From an uncultured Dyadobacter sp. (GTDB taxonomy: Bacteria; Bacteroidota; Bacteroidia; Cytophagales; Spirosomataceae): 64,000 nucleotides of DNA. Location: NCBI RefSeq assembly GCF_946482605.1, contig NZ_CAMLSE010000010.1:218164-282163 (forward strand), written 5' to 3'. Positions 17,418-26,026 of the stretch are shown piece by piece (positions within the stretch are counted from its first letter, which is position 1; every line of letters begins with the position of its first letter). The translations under genes were made by a program, and so were the position numbers. The notes beneath the pieces were generated by a model. The model did no database searches. It had not been told where the DNA came from and worked only from the letters and a program-made list of their open reading frames with translations.

Positions 17418-18497
17418 TCAAAGGTAGTTTTCCTCACGCAGTACAGTGTCAATCAGGATTGGCTTGGGAAGCACTTCAATCTGTTCATGATTGTAAAAAG
17501 CCATTCCCGGTGGTAAATCTATTGTCTCGTTTTCAGGAATCTCAAGCCACCAGAACCGGACCTGGAGCCTTTGATGAGTCAGTATATGAGCATATACCTT
17601 CGTAATCTCAGTCAGTCGGCCGTGACCCAACCATACGCTCAACGCACCATCTGCATCCAGATCGTCGGGCGACAATGCCGGTACTTTCGACTCAACCAGA
17701 TAAAAATCGTACAGTCCCGTCCAGATATCCTTGCCCCTGCGCTCGCGCATGGCCAGCCTGTCGCCTTGCTTAATGATAAAATAGTTGAGAAACCGCTGGC
17801 GGATGGTCAACTTCTTGATCTTGACCGGGAGTTGCCCCTGCATTTGCCGGAGACACGCAAAGCAATGGTCATTGAAAATACAAACTGCACAATTGGGCGA
17901 CACAGGAACGCATTGCAAAGCACCGAACTCGATCATAGCCTGGTTATAGGTCGCCGGGTCTTCTTGTGACACCAGCTCTTTTGCCAAGGCCGCAAATTCC
18001 TTTTTTCCCTCATTGCTAAGCATATCCGACTGCACCCCGAAAATACGCGCCATGACGCGGTACACATTCCCGTCAATCGCCGCAACGGCCTCGTCGAAGG
18101 CAAAAGAAGCGATCGCCGCAGCGGTATAATGCCCGAGTCCTTTGAGCCTGGCAAGCTCTGCAGCTGTTTCCGGAAATTTTCCGCCAAAGTCGGCAACCAC
18201 CTGGCGGGCCGTGAAGTGCATGTTCCGTGCACGCGAGTAGTATCCCAATCCTTGCCATAGCCGGAGCACATCCCGTTCATCGGCCGCCGCCAGGTCAAAT
18301 ACCGTCGGATACTGATCGACAAAACGCTCGTAGTAGGGCATTCCCTGAGCGACGCGTGTCTGCTGCAGAATCACTTCTGACAACCAAATTTTATATGGGT
18401 CTTTGGTTTCCCGCCAGGGCAAAGGGCGGTGGTTTTCAACATACCAGGATTTCAGCTTTCTGTTAAAATCAATCACCTCAAAATGATCCGGTATCAT
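17418..18497 (-). CDS. mutY: A/G-specific adenine glycosylase
   Basis: MutY removes adenine mispaired with 8-oxoguanine. The helix-hairpin-helix and catalytic segment reads LKGLGHYTAAAIASFAFDEA then AAIDGNVYRVMARIFG, with the catalytic Asp in IDGNV. The iron-sulfur cluster ligands are in CVPVSPNCAVCIFNDHCFAC, a C-x6-C-x2-C-x5-C pattern as in the family. The C-terminal NUDIX-like domain (FLNYFIIKQGDRLAMRERRGKDIWTGLYDF, split here only for description) reads 8-oxoG. I start at 18497 (MIPDHFEVIDF); an in-frame ATG at 18518 would add seven residues. It is divergent from the HU gene, a neighbour pair common in the phylum. Confidence 0.95.
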   Translation of the reverse strand: MIPDHFEVIDFNRKLKSWYVENHRPLPWRETKDPYKIWLSEVILQQTRVAQGMPYYERFVDQYPTVFDLAAADERDVLRLWQGLGYYSRARNMHFTARQVVADFGGKFPETAAELARLKGLGHYTAAAIASFAFDEAVAAIDGNVYRVMARIFGVQSDMLSNEGKKEFAALAKELVSQEDPATYNQAMIEFGALQCVPVSPNCAVCIFNDHCFACLRQMQGQLPVKIKKLTIRQRFLNYFIIKQGDRLAMRERRGKDIWTGLYDFYLVESKVPALSPDDLDADGALSVWLGHGRLTEITKVYAHILTHQRLQVRFWWLEIPENETIDLPPGMAFYNHEQIEVLPKPILIDTVLREENYL

Positions 18498-18582
18498 ATT
18501 ATTTTCACTTATGTGCACTGTTTTTTAATGAATTATATAAAAAAGGGACTGATCATACTTTTAAGTTTTAGTAAAATTACCG

Positions 18583-18590
18583 TACCTTTG
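18583..18590 (+). promoter_or_regulatory. Putative HU-gene promoter, -7 element
   Basis: TACCTTTG matches the TAnnTTTG consensus exactly and lies 66 bp before the GTG start of the HU gene, leaving a plausible leader that contains ACAGGAGTAAG. No clear -33 TTG is present. Confidence 0.5.
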
Positions 18591-18656
18591 TGTTCCCAAA
18601 ATTTACAGGAGTAAGTAAATTAATGAAATAATATCCACTTAAAGTAAACAATCAAA

Positions 18657-18962
18657 GTGACTAAGGCAGACGTAATCGCACAGATTTCCGAGAAAACAGG
18701 CGTAGACAAGGGCGACGTTCAGCAAACGCTAGAATCGTTTTTTACCGTGGTAAAGGACTCACTTTCTGATGGTGAGAACCTTTATGTAAGAGGTTTCGGT
18801 AGTTTCATCAACAAAAAACGTGCGCGCAAAGTGGCCCGCAATATTTCAAAGGGAACTTCCATGATTATTGACGAGCACTTTGTACCAAGCTTCAAGCCTG
18901 CAAAAGTTTTTGTTGAGCAGGTAAAAGAAAGTGACAAACTGAAAGCAGTCGCTGAAAAGTAA
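18657..18962 (+). CDS. HU family DNA-binding protein
   Basis: The start codon is GTG at 18657, giving MTKADVIAQISEKTGVDKGD, the canonical beginning of HU/IHF proteins. The DNA-binding arm region reads LYVRGFGSFINKKRARKVAR, followed by the N-x-x-x-G-x-x-x-x-I pattern of ARNISKGTSMIIDEHFVPSF and the conserved KPAK. At 101 residues it carries a short extra C-terminal helix (VEQVKESDKLKAVAEK) beyond the usual 90-residue HU. The protein bends and packages DNA as a dimer. It is divergent from mutY and is followed after 30 bp by a TPR protein. Confidence 0.94.
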   Translation: MTKADVIAQISEKTGVDKGDVQQTLESFFTVVKDSLSDGENLYVRGFGSFINKKRARKVARNISKGTSMIIDEHFVPSFKPAKVFVEQVKESDKLKAVAEK

Positions 18963-18992
18963 TTTACCTGAACAAGGTTGGGTTATAAGAGT

Positions 18993-19841
18993 ATGAAAAA
19001 GTCCATTCTTCTTTCTTGTGTATTTGCGGTCGCATTGGTCGGAACGCTTTTCAGTCTCCCCAAAGTGGTCGTTAACAACAAAGGGAAGGAGATGGAAAAG
19101 GGGGGAAGTCAGTCGGCTGCTGCTGCGCCCGCAACAGCTTCCGCACCGGAATCCTCTTCCAAATCGCATGATGGAGCCGTTTTATCCCCTGATCAGCAGA
19201 AAATGATTGATCAGCTGAGAAACGGCTTCAATCAGGCGGGAGAAAAAGAAAAGGTTAATGCAGGAATCAAGCTTTCCGACGAGTTTGCGAAACTTCAAAA
19301 GTTAGATAGTGCCGCATTCTATGCCGAAAAAGTGGCGTCCTTATCGCCTTCCATCGAAAACCTCGTCAGAACGGGTGACCGTTACTATGAAGCATACGGA
19401 TTTGCGGTGGACGAGCAGAAGGCTAAAAACCTGGGTGTCAAAACCCGCGAATATTATCAGAAAGCAATTGACCAGAATCCTGGACTATTGGCCGCAAAAG
19501 CCAATATGGCAATGACATACGTTAACACCGAGAACCCCATGCAGGGTATTCTGATGTTGCGTGAGGTGATTGACACAGATCCTACCAATGAGTTGGCGTT
19601 ATTCAACTTAGGTATCTTGTCCATGAGGTCCAATCAATATTCAAAAGCTGCTGACAGGTTCAGACAGATTTTAACCAACAATGCTGCCAACACAAAGGCC
19701 AAGTTTTACCTGGGTCTTTCACTGGTGGAATTGGGTGACAAGGAACAAGCAAGAAAGGTTCTGTCGGAGGTTAAAAAAGAGGAAAAAGATCCGGTGATAC
19801 AACAAGCCATCGGCGAGTTGGAAGACCGTCTGAACAACTGA
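18993..19841 (+). CDS. Tetratricopeptide-repeat protein with N-terminal membrane anchor
   Basis: The ATG at 18993 begins MKKSILLSCVFAVALVGTLF, one hydrophobic segment that is either a signal anchor or a signal peptide. A low-complexity serine/alanine linker (about residues 38-60) leads to a helical domain of about 200 residues. TPR units are visible in YYQKAIDQNPGLLAAKANMA, LMLREVIDTDPTNELALFNL, and AADRFRQILTNNAANTKAKF, each with the small-residue and proline spacing of the motif. It probably acts as a periplasmic or membrane-bound scaffold. The gene sits between HU and the small basic protein gene. I know no specific function. Confidence 0.83.
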   Translation: MKKSILLSCVFAVALVGTLFSLPKVVVNNKGKEMEKGGSQSAAAAPATASAPESSSKSHDGAVLSPDQQKMIDQLRNGFNQAGEKEKVNAGIKLSDEFAKLQKLDSAAFYAEKVASLSPSIENLVRTGDRYYEAYGFAVDEQKAKNLGVKTREYYQKAIDQNPGLLAAKANMAMTYVNTENPMQGILMLREVIDTDPTNELALFNLGILSMRSNQYSKAADRFRQILTNNAANTKAKFYLGLSLVELGDKEQARKVLSEVKKEEKDPVIQQAIGELEDRLNN

Positions 19842-19889
19842 TCATCAGATCGATAGAGGAATTAATTTTTATTTATAAACGACATAATC

Positions 19890-19979
19890 ATGCCTTGCGG
19901 AAAAAAGAGAAAAAGACATAAGATCTCCACTCACAAGAGAAAGAAAAGACTTAGAAAAAACAGACATAAGAAGAAATAA
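19890..19979 (+). CDS. 29-residue, highly basic AURKAIP1/COX24-like small protein
   Basis: ATG at 19890 to TAA at 19979 encodes 29 residues beginning MPCGKKRKRHKISTHKRKK and ending RKNRHKKK. More than half of the residues are Lys, Arg or His. The pattern K-x-R-K-x-x-H-K...H-K-R-K-K-R-x-R-x-x-R matches the short COX24_C/AURKAIP1 domain, known in mitochondria as small-subunit ribosomal protein mS38. Bacteroidota genomes carry such tiny proteins as I recall. It lies between a TPR gene and the RNase E/G gene on the same strand. A ribosomal or rRNA-binding role is inferred from composition and homology. The ORF is too short for most gene callers, but its codon content is intact and purposeful. Confidence 0.8.
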   Translation: MPCGKKRKRHKISTHKRKKRLRKNRHKKK

Positions 19980-20107
19980 TTGGCTATGACCGGGTTTTAA
20001 ACTATTAAGATCCGGTCATCCTTATTCCCCACGTTTGTATCCCGCTAACAGTCTGATCAGCGGGGAGTTAAGTATCAACATTATCGAGCCATTCAGTTGG
20101 TTGAACA

Positions 20108-21670
20108 TTGAGTAACGAATTACTAATCAATTCTACTCAAAAGGGAGAGCGTATAGCCCTTTTGCAGGATAAACGTCTTTTAGAATATCACGTAGAAACA
20201 CCGGATCAGAGCTTTACCGTAGGCGATATATACCTGGGTACTGTTCGGAAGCTGGTGGCAGGGCTCAATGCTGCCTTTGTAGACGTTGGTTTTGAAAAAG
20301 ATGCATTTCTGCATTATCTTGATCTGGGTCCCAATATCAACTCCCTGAATAAGCTTACCAAGGACGTTATCGCCAAACGCGGAAATTCCGGCAAATTGAA
20401 TAATTTCAAGATGGAGCCGGAAATAGAGAAGCTTGGTAAAATTGACAAGGTCCTCTCCAAAAATCAGCCTATCCTGGTCCAGATTGTCAAAGAACCTATT
20501 TCTACAAAAGGTCCGCGACTCTCCTGCGACATATCGATTGCAGGACGTTACATCGTACTCGTCCCATTTTCGAATTCTGTCAACCTTTCCAAGAAAATCA
20601 CTGATAAGCAGGAAAGAAACCGCTTGCAGCGGCTGATGTCTTCCATCAAACCTCAGAATTTCGGGGTGATCATCCGTACCGTCGCAACGGGCAAGGATGT
20701 AGATGAGCTCAATAAAGATTTACAGGATTGCCTCGACAAGTGGGAAAATGGTATCAAAGCGCTTCGTGACGCCAAACCCCGCGACCGGGTTATCGGTGAA
20801 ATGAACCGCGCATCCTCCATTATCCGCGATATGCTGAACGAATCTTTCGACAGCATCACCGTTGATTCCAAGGAAGTTTACGATGATATTAAAGCGTACA
20901 TCCACAACATTGCACCGGAAAAGGAGAATATCCTGAAGCTGCACAACGGGAAGAATAAGTTATTTGAACAGTTCGGCCTTGAGAAGCAGATCAAGTCATT
21001 GTTTGGGCGCTCGGTAAGCCTGCCTAACGGCGGTTACCTGATCATTGAGCATACGGAAGCATTGCACGTGATCGATGTTAACAGCGGGAATAAATCCAAT
21101 TCCGAAGAGGATCAGGAGGCAACCGCATTGAGCGTTAACCTTGAAGCAGCCAAAGAGATCGCCCGCCAGCTGCGCCTGCGCGATATGGGGGGGATTATCG
21201 TCGTCGACTTCATCGACATGAAAAAAGCGGAGAATAAACGTACGCTTTTCGATGTCATGCGGGACGAAATGAAGGGAGACCGTTCCAAGTATACGGTGCT
21301 TCCGCTTTCGAAATTCGGTCTTTTGCAAATTACGCGCCAGCGTGTCAGACCGGAAATGAATATCGTTACCCGGGAGACCTGCCCAACCTGCGGTGGCACC
21401 GGTACGATCCAGGCCAGCATTCTCGTTTCGGATGTGATCGCCAACAACCTCGACTACATTCTGACCAAGCAGAATGAACGTGGTATCACCATTTCATTGC
21501 ACCCGTTCCTGCATTCGTATTTTACGAAAGGTATTATGTCGGAGCAGGTCAAATGGTTCTTCCATTACAAAACCTGGGTAAAACTCATCAAAGACTCGTC
21601 ACTGGGCGTTGTTGATTTCAAGTTCCACAACCGCTACGGGGAGGAAATCGAAATTGTACCGGTGAGCTAA
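20108..21670 (+). CDS. rng: RNase E/G family endoribonuclease
   Basis: The start is a TTG at 20108, giving MSNELLINSTQKGERIALLQ, the standard beginning of this family. An S1-like RNA-binding domain follows (VGDIYLGTVRKLVAGLNAAFVD, quoted in part), with an insertion after residue 80. The catalytic part contains HVIDVNSGNKSN and GGIIVVDFIDMKKAENKR, whose aspartates bind magnesium. The zinc-link motif is CPTCGGTG near residue 425. At 520 residues it matches RNase G rather than full RNase E, having no long C-terminal scaffold. It matures 16S rRNA and turns over mRNA. The upstream gene for a small ribosomal-type protein fits an RNA-processing neighbourhood. Confidence 0.95.
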   Translation: MSNELLINSTQKGERIALLQDKRLLEYHVETPDQSFTVGDIYLGTVRKLVAGLNAAFVDVGFEKDAFLHYLDLGPNINSLNKLTKDVIAKRGNSGKLNNFKMEPEIEKLGKIDKVLSKNQPILVQIVKEPISTKGPRLSCDISIAGRYIVLVPFSNSVNLSKKITDKQERNRLQRLMSSIKPQNFGVIIRTVATGKDVDELNKDLQDCLDKWENGIKALRDAKPRDRVIGEMNRASSIIRDMLNESFDSITVDSKEVYDDIKAYIHNIAPEKENILKLHNGKNKLFEQFGLEKQIKSLFGRSVSLPNGGYLIIEHTEALHVIDVNSGNKSNSEEDQEATALSVNLEAAKEIARQLRLRDMGGIIVVDFIDMKKAENKRTLFDVMRDEMKGDRSKYTVLPLSKFGLLQITRQRVRPEMNIVTRETCPTCGGTGTIQASILVSDVIANNLDYILTKQNERGITISLHPFLHSYFTKGIMSEQVKWFFHYKTWVKLIKDSSLGVVDFKFHNRYGEEIEIVPVS

Positions 21671-21674
21671 GAAG

Positions 21675-22451
21675 TTATCGGTTTTTCCACACAGGTTTCC
21701 GTTTTTCCGCAAACGCTTTTGCGCCTTCTCTGGCATCTTCCGATTGCAGCAGGTAGTCCAGCTCTGTTTTGAGATAACTATGCTTTTCGCTATCCGGAAT
21801 AGCCTGGATATGCCGCATGGCCTGCACTCCTTTTTGAATGGCTAATGGCGCGTTTTCACAGATCTGGTCAGCAAGTGCACCGACTTTGGAAGCTATTTCT
21901 TCTCTCTCCACGACCTCAGTCAGTAAACCCATTTGCAATGCCTCCGCCGAGCTGTAATTACGGCCCGTAATGGCCATTTCGAGGATTTTTCTCTGAGGTA
22001 TAACCGGCAGCAATGACGCCATGACCTGCATCGGCCAGATTCCCCTCTTTACTTCAGGGAGACCGAAAACCGCCTCCGGAACGCTGATCACCAATGTACA
22101 ACCGCAGATGATCAAAAATCCACCGGCGAGAACAGGACCTTCCACTTGCGAAATGCAGGGCTTTGATAACGCTGCAAAAGCATCACCCAACCGAATCTCC
22201 TCCCAGGGTGCCGGCAGTGAGGTATTGACCTGATCCATCGTGGGGTCATGGAACGCATTCAGGTCCGCGCCCGCGCAGAACACCGGACCTTCTGCATTCA
22301 CAATCACACAGCGCACGTCGTCGTTGTAATGCGCATACGCAAGCGCAAATGCGATCTCAGCTGCCATTGTGGGCGTGAATGCATTTCGCTTTTCGGGTCT
22401 GCTTAATGTAAGGGTAAAAATATGTCCGGCCAATGTAGTTTTGATATACAT
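21675..22451 (-). CDS. Enoyl-CoA hydratase/isomerase family protein
   Basis: I start at 22451 (MYIKTTLAGHIFTLTLSRPE). The 17 codons upstream are in frame but lack family similarity. The crotonase fold is shown by SRPEKRNAFTPTM, the oxyanion-hole segments CAGADLNAF and VEGPVLAGGFLIICGCTLVI, then FGLPEVKRGIWPMQVMASLL and the C-terminal trimerisation helices. In the position of the second hydratase glutamate there is PEVKRGIWP, so one of the two catalytic acids may be present, and isomerase or other crotonase chemistry is possible. The product could act in leucine or fatty-acid breakdown. It ends 4 bp from the convergent rng stop. Confidence 0.87.
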   Translation of the reverse strand: MYIKTTLAGHIFTLTLSRPEKRNAFTPTMAAEIAFALAYAHYNDDVRCVIVNAEGPVFCAGADLNAFHDPTMDQVNTSLPAPWEEIRLGDAFAALSKPCISQVEGPVLAGGFLIICGCTLVISVPEAVFGLPEVKRGIWPMQVMASLLPVIPQRKILEMAITGRNYSSAEALQMGLLTEVVEREEIASKVGALADQICENAPLAIQKGVQAMRHIQAIPDSEKHSYLKTELDYLLQSEDAREGAKAFAEKRKPVWKNR

Positions 22452-22541
22452 AAACCGGACTGAATCGAATGCCTGAATGGCATCTCTGGTGTAGAACTGC
22501 ATGCCGAAACCTGTTTATTTAGCTTAGGCAATTATAGTGAA

Positions 22542-23627
22542 TTATCGGGTTAAGACCCCTTCCAGCATTTCAATATACTGAGCGATGCCCTCTTCTATTT
22601 CATGCAGGTAAATAAACTCATCGGCGCTATGCGACCTGGCAGAATGCCCTGGACCCATTTTGAGCGACGGGCAATCCAACAATGCCTGATCTGAAGTAGT
22701 GGGCGAACCATATGCATTACGTCCCAATTTCAAGCCTTTCACTACGATCGGGTGATCGATTGGAATGCTCGACGGGCGCAAGCGGATCGAGCGCGGTACT
22801 ACTTCCGACTGGATATTAGATTGAATCTCACCAATCACCTCTTCCAGCGTATACTGATCTGTCACACGCACGTCGATCGTGAATGTGCAGGCATCGGGTA
22901 CCACATTATGCTGGGTACCGGCATTGATGATCGTCACCGACATTTTAATCGGGCCGAGGGTTGGTGAAACTTTCGGAAATTGATGCGATTTAATCCACCG
23001 GATATCTTCCAGGGCCTTGTAAATGGCGTTATCCCCTTCCTCACGGGCTGCATGACCGGAAATTCCCTTAGCAGTGCAATCGAGAACAAGTAAGCCTTTT
23101 TCGGCCACCGCCAAATGCATTTCCGTCGGTTCTCCGACGATCGCAAATGCAATTTCCGGCAATTCAGGCGCTACGATTTCGAGGCCTTCCTTTCCTGAGA
23201 TTTCTTCTTCGGCAGTTGTTGCGATAGCGACGTTGTAGGTCAGATCTTCCCTGTCATAGAAGTGGCAGAATGTGGCAATCAATGATACGAGACATCCGCC
23301 TGCGTCGTTGCTGCCTAATCCGTAAAGCTTCCCATCCAGTTCAATGGCTTTGAACGGATCGAGCGTCCAGGATTTATTCGGCTTTACAGTGTCGTGATGG
23401 GAATTCAGCAACATTGTAGGCTTACTTCCATCGAAATGCCGGTTGTACGCCCACAGGTTGTTCTTTTTAGTATGAAAAGGAATGTTCCTTGCGATAAAAA
23501 AGTCTGCTATAAGCTTAGCTGTATTCTCCTCTTCTTTGCTGAACGAAGGCGTTTCAATGAGGTTCTTTAAAAGCTCAATGGCCTCCCTGGAGAGCATCTG
23601 TATGTTTTCCAAAGCGTTGTTTACCAT
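22542..23627 (-). CDS. argE: M20 family deacylase, probable N-acyl-ornithine deacylase
   Basis: The 361-residue enzyme has the M20 metal site: LLNSHHDTVKP (H-x-D), GLGSNDAGGCL (bridging Asp), TAEEEISGKEG (catalytic Glu pair), VGEPTEMHLA and the C-terminal GPGHSARSHSADEF with the last histidine. The dimerisation domain includes the conserved GISGHAAREEGDNAIYKA. Within M20 it could be ArgE, DapE or a relative. Its place in an operon with proA and proB, 4 kb from argG-argC-argD-argF', makes an ornithine-pathway deacylase most likely. The start overlaps the proA stop by 7 bp. Whether the substrate carries an acetyl or succinyl group depends on the argF' specificity discussed separately. Confidence 0.82.
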   Translation of the reverse strand: MVNNALENIQMLSREAIELLKNLIETPSFSKEEENTAKLIADFFIARNIPFHTKKNNLWAYNRHFDGSKPTMLLNSHHDTVKPNKSWTLDPFKAIELDGKLYGLGSNDAGGCLVSLIATFCHFYDREDLTYNVAIATTAEEEISGKEGLEIVAPELPEIAFAIVGEPTEMHLAVAEKGLLVLDCTAKGISGHAAREEGDNAIYKALEDIRWIKSHQFPKVSPTLGPIKMSVTIINAGTQHNVVPDACTFTIDVRVTDQYTLEEVIGEIQSNIQSEVVPRSIRLRPSSIPIDHPIVVKGLKLGRNAYGSPTTSDQALLDCPSLKMGPGHSARSHSADEFIYLHEIEEGIAQYIEMLEGVLTR

Positions 23628-24871
23628 CTTACTTGTCCGTCACCTTTAACAATCCATTTCTCGGTCACCAGTTTTTCCAATGCAAATGGTCCTCTGGCGT
23701 GTAATTTCTGGGTAGAAATCCCGATTTCCGCGCCCAATGCAAAAACACCGCCGTCCGTAAACCGGGTAGACGCATTGGCATAGACCGAAGCTGCATCCAC
23801 CTCTCTCAGGAATATTTCAATAGCTTCCTCGTCGGTCGATATAATGGCTTCCGAATGCCTGGATGAATAGTTTTCAATCTGTTTCAATGCATCTTCCAAA
23901 CCGTCGACAACTTTAACGGAACATTTGAAATCCAGGAACTCTTTGCCAAAATCACCCTCGGTCGCCTTTTGCAAATAAGGATATCCCGCCTTTTCCAGAA
24001 TCCCATAAGATTCGTCATCTGCAAAAACCTCTACATTCCATTTGATAAAATCATCTTTCAGCAAAGGCAGAAAACGACCAGCCACATCACGGTCGACCAG
24101 CACAGTATCCAGCGCATTACAAGCGGCAGGCTTGGAAACCTTTGCATTCACCACAATGCTGGCGCCTTTTTCCAGGTCACCTGTTTTTTCAATATAGGTA
24201 TGACAAACGCCCGCCCCGGTTTCGATGGTAGGAACCAGTGAGTTTTGCCTCACAAACTTAATCAGCCCCTCTGAGCCGCGTGGAATAATAATGTCGACAT
24301 ACTGGATCGCGGTCAGCAACTCCGAAACAAATTCGCGACCGGTTGGCAGCAGCGTAACGGCAGCAGCCGGCACACCGAATTCAGCCAAAGCTTCATGGAT
24401 GAGGCTTACCAGATAAGTATTGGAATACTGAGCTTCCTTGCCCCCTTTGAGCACACATGCATTTGCCGAGCGAAGGCACAGCGAAGCCACATCAATCGTT
24501 ACATTGGGCCTCGATTCATAGATAACACCTACAACACCGAGCGGCACAGCGATTTTCTTTAAAGAAAGCCCTTGCTGAATTGTTTTTTCCACAAAAACCT
24601 CGCCGGTCGGGTCCGGGAGCTCCGCTACCTCGATCAGGCTCTGTGCAAGTTCGTTGATCCGCTTATCGTTCAGAAGTAAGCGGTCCTTTTTGGGATCGGC
24701 ATCATCCATCAAATCCAGATCTTTCCGGTTCTCTGCGATGATGTTTTCGGCATTAGCCAGCACTTTTGCAGAAAGCGAGATCAGCAGATCAGCTCTTTGC
24801 CTGTCTGACAGCCTGCGCACGGCGGCGGATGCCTCGCGCGCTTCCTTTAACTGAGGTACTATCGATTCCAT
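23621..24871 (-). CDS. proA: Glutamate-5-semialdehyde dehydrogenase (gamma-glutamyl phosphate reductase)
   Basis: The 416-residue protein is a complete ProA, which reduces gamma-glutamyl phosphate with NADPH in proline synthesis. It has GVVGVIYESRPNVTIDVASL, CLRSANACVLKGGKEAQYSN, DIIIPRGSEGLIKFVRQNS, and the catalytic-cysteine segment VSKPAACNALDTVLVD, where the cysteine follows PAA. The end has FALGAEIGISTQKLHARGPF, near identical to the ProA signature. It overlaps the proB stop by one base (TAATG) and overlaps argE by 7 bp, so the three genes form a coupled operon. Confidence 0.97.
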   Translation of the reverse strand: MESIVPQLKEAREASAAVRRLSDRQRADLLISLSAKVLANAENIIAENRKDLDLMDDADPKKDRLLLNDKRINELAQSLIEVAELPDPTGEVFVEKTIQQGLSLKKIAVPLGVVGVIYESRPNVTIDVASLCLRSANACVLKGGKEAQYSNTYLVSLIHEALAEFGVPAAAVTLLPTGREFVSELLTAIQYVDIIIPRGSEGLIKFVRQNSLVPTIETGAGVCHTYIEKTGDLEKGASIVVNAKVSKPAACNALDTVLVDRDVAGRFLPLLKDDFIKWNVEVFADDESYGILEKAGYPYLQKATEGDFGKEFLDFKCSVKVVDGLEDALKQIENYSSRHSEAIISTDEEAIEIFLREVDAASVYANASTRFTDGGVFALGAEIGISTQKLHARGPFALEKLVTEKWIVKGDGQVRW

Positions 24872-25902
24872 TATAATAAAACTATATCATTGGCATGCGC
24901 CACTTCAAAATTCAATGTTTTCAGGTTCGCGCGTATCGCATAAGAAGTCTCACGCGCACGCGCCACCGCGATCATCTCTGCTTCGGGTGAATAAATTTCT
25001 ATAATCTCGCCGGTTTCAAAATCGCCCGTCACTTCGATGACTCCCACCGCCAGCAGACTTTTCCGTTTGAGCAACGCTTTTGACGCGCCTTCGTCGATCT
25101 GTAAGCTTCCTGAGACCAGTCCGCCACTCCCGAGCCAACGGTTACGGGCCGATAATGTACTTTTCCCCGGCGTGATCAGGGTTCCGGCGTTTCCTTTCAA
25201 CGCTTCCAACAGTTCGTTGGGCTGATTCATGCCAAAGATCACCACTCGAATGGCCATTCGGGCGGCCAGTTTGGCAAAAGTCAGCTTCGAAGCCATTCCA
25301 CCAAGTCCTAGAAACGATTTATCAGTCTTGACAAACTTAAAAACCTCATTAACATTCGATACGTTCCGCAGAATTTTCCCATCCTCATCGAGCAGCCCTC
25401 CGACCGAGGTGCAGAACATCAGCGATTCTGCTCCGAAACCGACAGCCAGCAAGGTAGCCAGTTCGTCATTGTCCGAGAATTTCAGCTCACGATCACTCAC
25501 CACATCGTTTTCATTGACAATCGGGATAATGTCGTTCGCCCAAAGCTCCTGAAAGGTTTCTTTGAGCTGCAAAAATTTGTTCCTGTTCGCAAAATGCTGG
25601 CGCTCGCACAAGCTCTGCGCGATGAAAATATGGTTTGGGCCGAAATAGGACGCATACAAACCGACGAGCAGCGGATTACCCACCGACGCCGCAGCCTTGC
25701 GCTGGGTCATCGTCCCTTTGTAATCATTAATATAGGCTTTACCCGCCCCTACCGCTCCGGAAGAAACAATGATAATGCGATACTGAGCATGTATTTCCGA
25801 AACCTGCCGGGCTATTTCCGCAATGATCCTGACATCAGGTTCACCGGAAGGAAGCGTGATCGAAGCGGTTCCAAACTTTATGACGAGAATAGGTTTTGAC
25901 AC
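24871..25902 (-). CDS. proB: Glutamate 5-kinase
   Basis: The 343-residue protein phosphorylates glutamate in the first step of proline synthesis. The amino-acid kinase fold shows in VIKFGTASITLPSG, IIIVSSGAVGAG, PIVNENDVVSDRELKFSDND and FLGLGGMASKLTFAKLAARM. The last 80 residues (after GSGGLVSGSLQIDEGA) correspond to the PUA domain found in many ProB proteins. Length and domain order are normal. The gene is first in the proB-proA-argE unit. A spacer of 124 bp separates it from aat, with no obvious promoter match. Confidence 0.96.
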   Translation of the reverse strand: MSKPILVIKFGTASITLPSGEPDVRIIAEIARQVSEIHAQYRIIIVSSGAVGAGKAYINDYKGTMTQRKAAASVGNPLLVGLYASYFGPNHIFIAQSLCERQHFANRNKFLQLKETFQELWANDIIPIVNENDVVSDRELKFSDNDELATLLAVGFGAESLMFCTSVGGLLDEDGKILRNVSNVNEVFKFVKTDKSFLGLGGMASKLTFAKLAARMAIRVVIFGMNQPNELLEALKGNAGTLITPGKSTLSARNRWLGSGGLVSGSLQIDEGASKALLKRKSLLAVGVIEVTGDFETGEIIEIYSPEAEMIAVARARETSYAIRANLKTLNFEVAHANDIVLL

Positions 25903-26026
25903 TTTGGTATTCTGCTAAGCGGCATAACTGTAAAAAAAATTTTATGCCCGGTAATCAATCTGAGGCCCAAAAATACGTGATTTCGAACGAAAACGAATGC
26001 ATTATGCAAAGACCGCCGGAAGCCAT

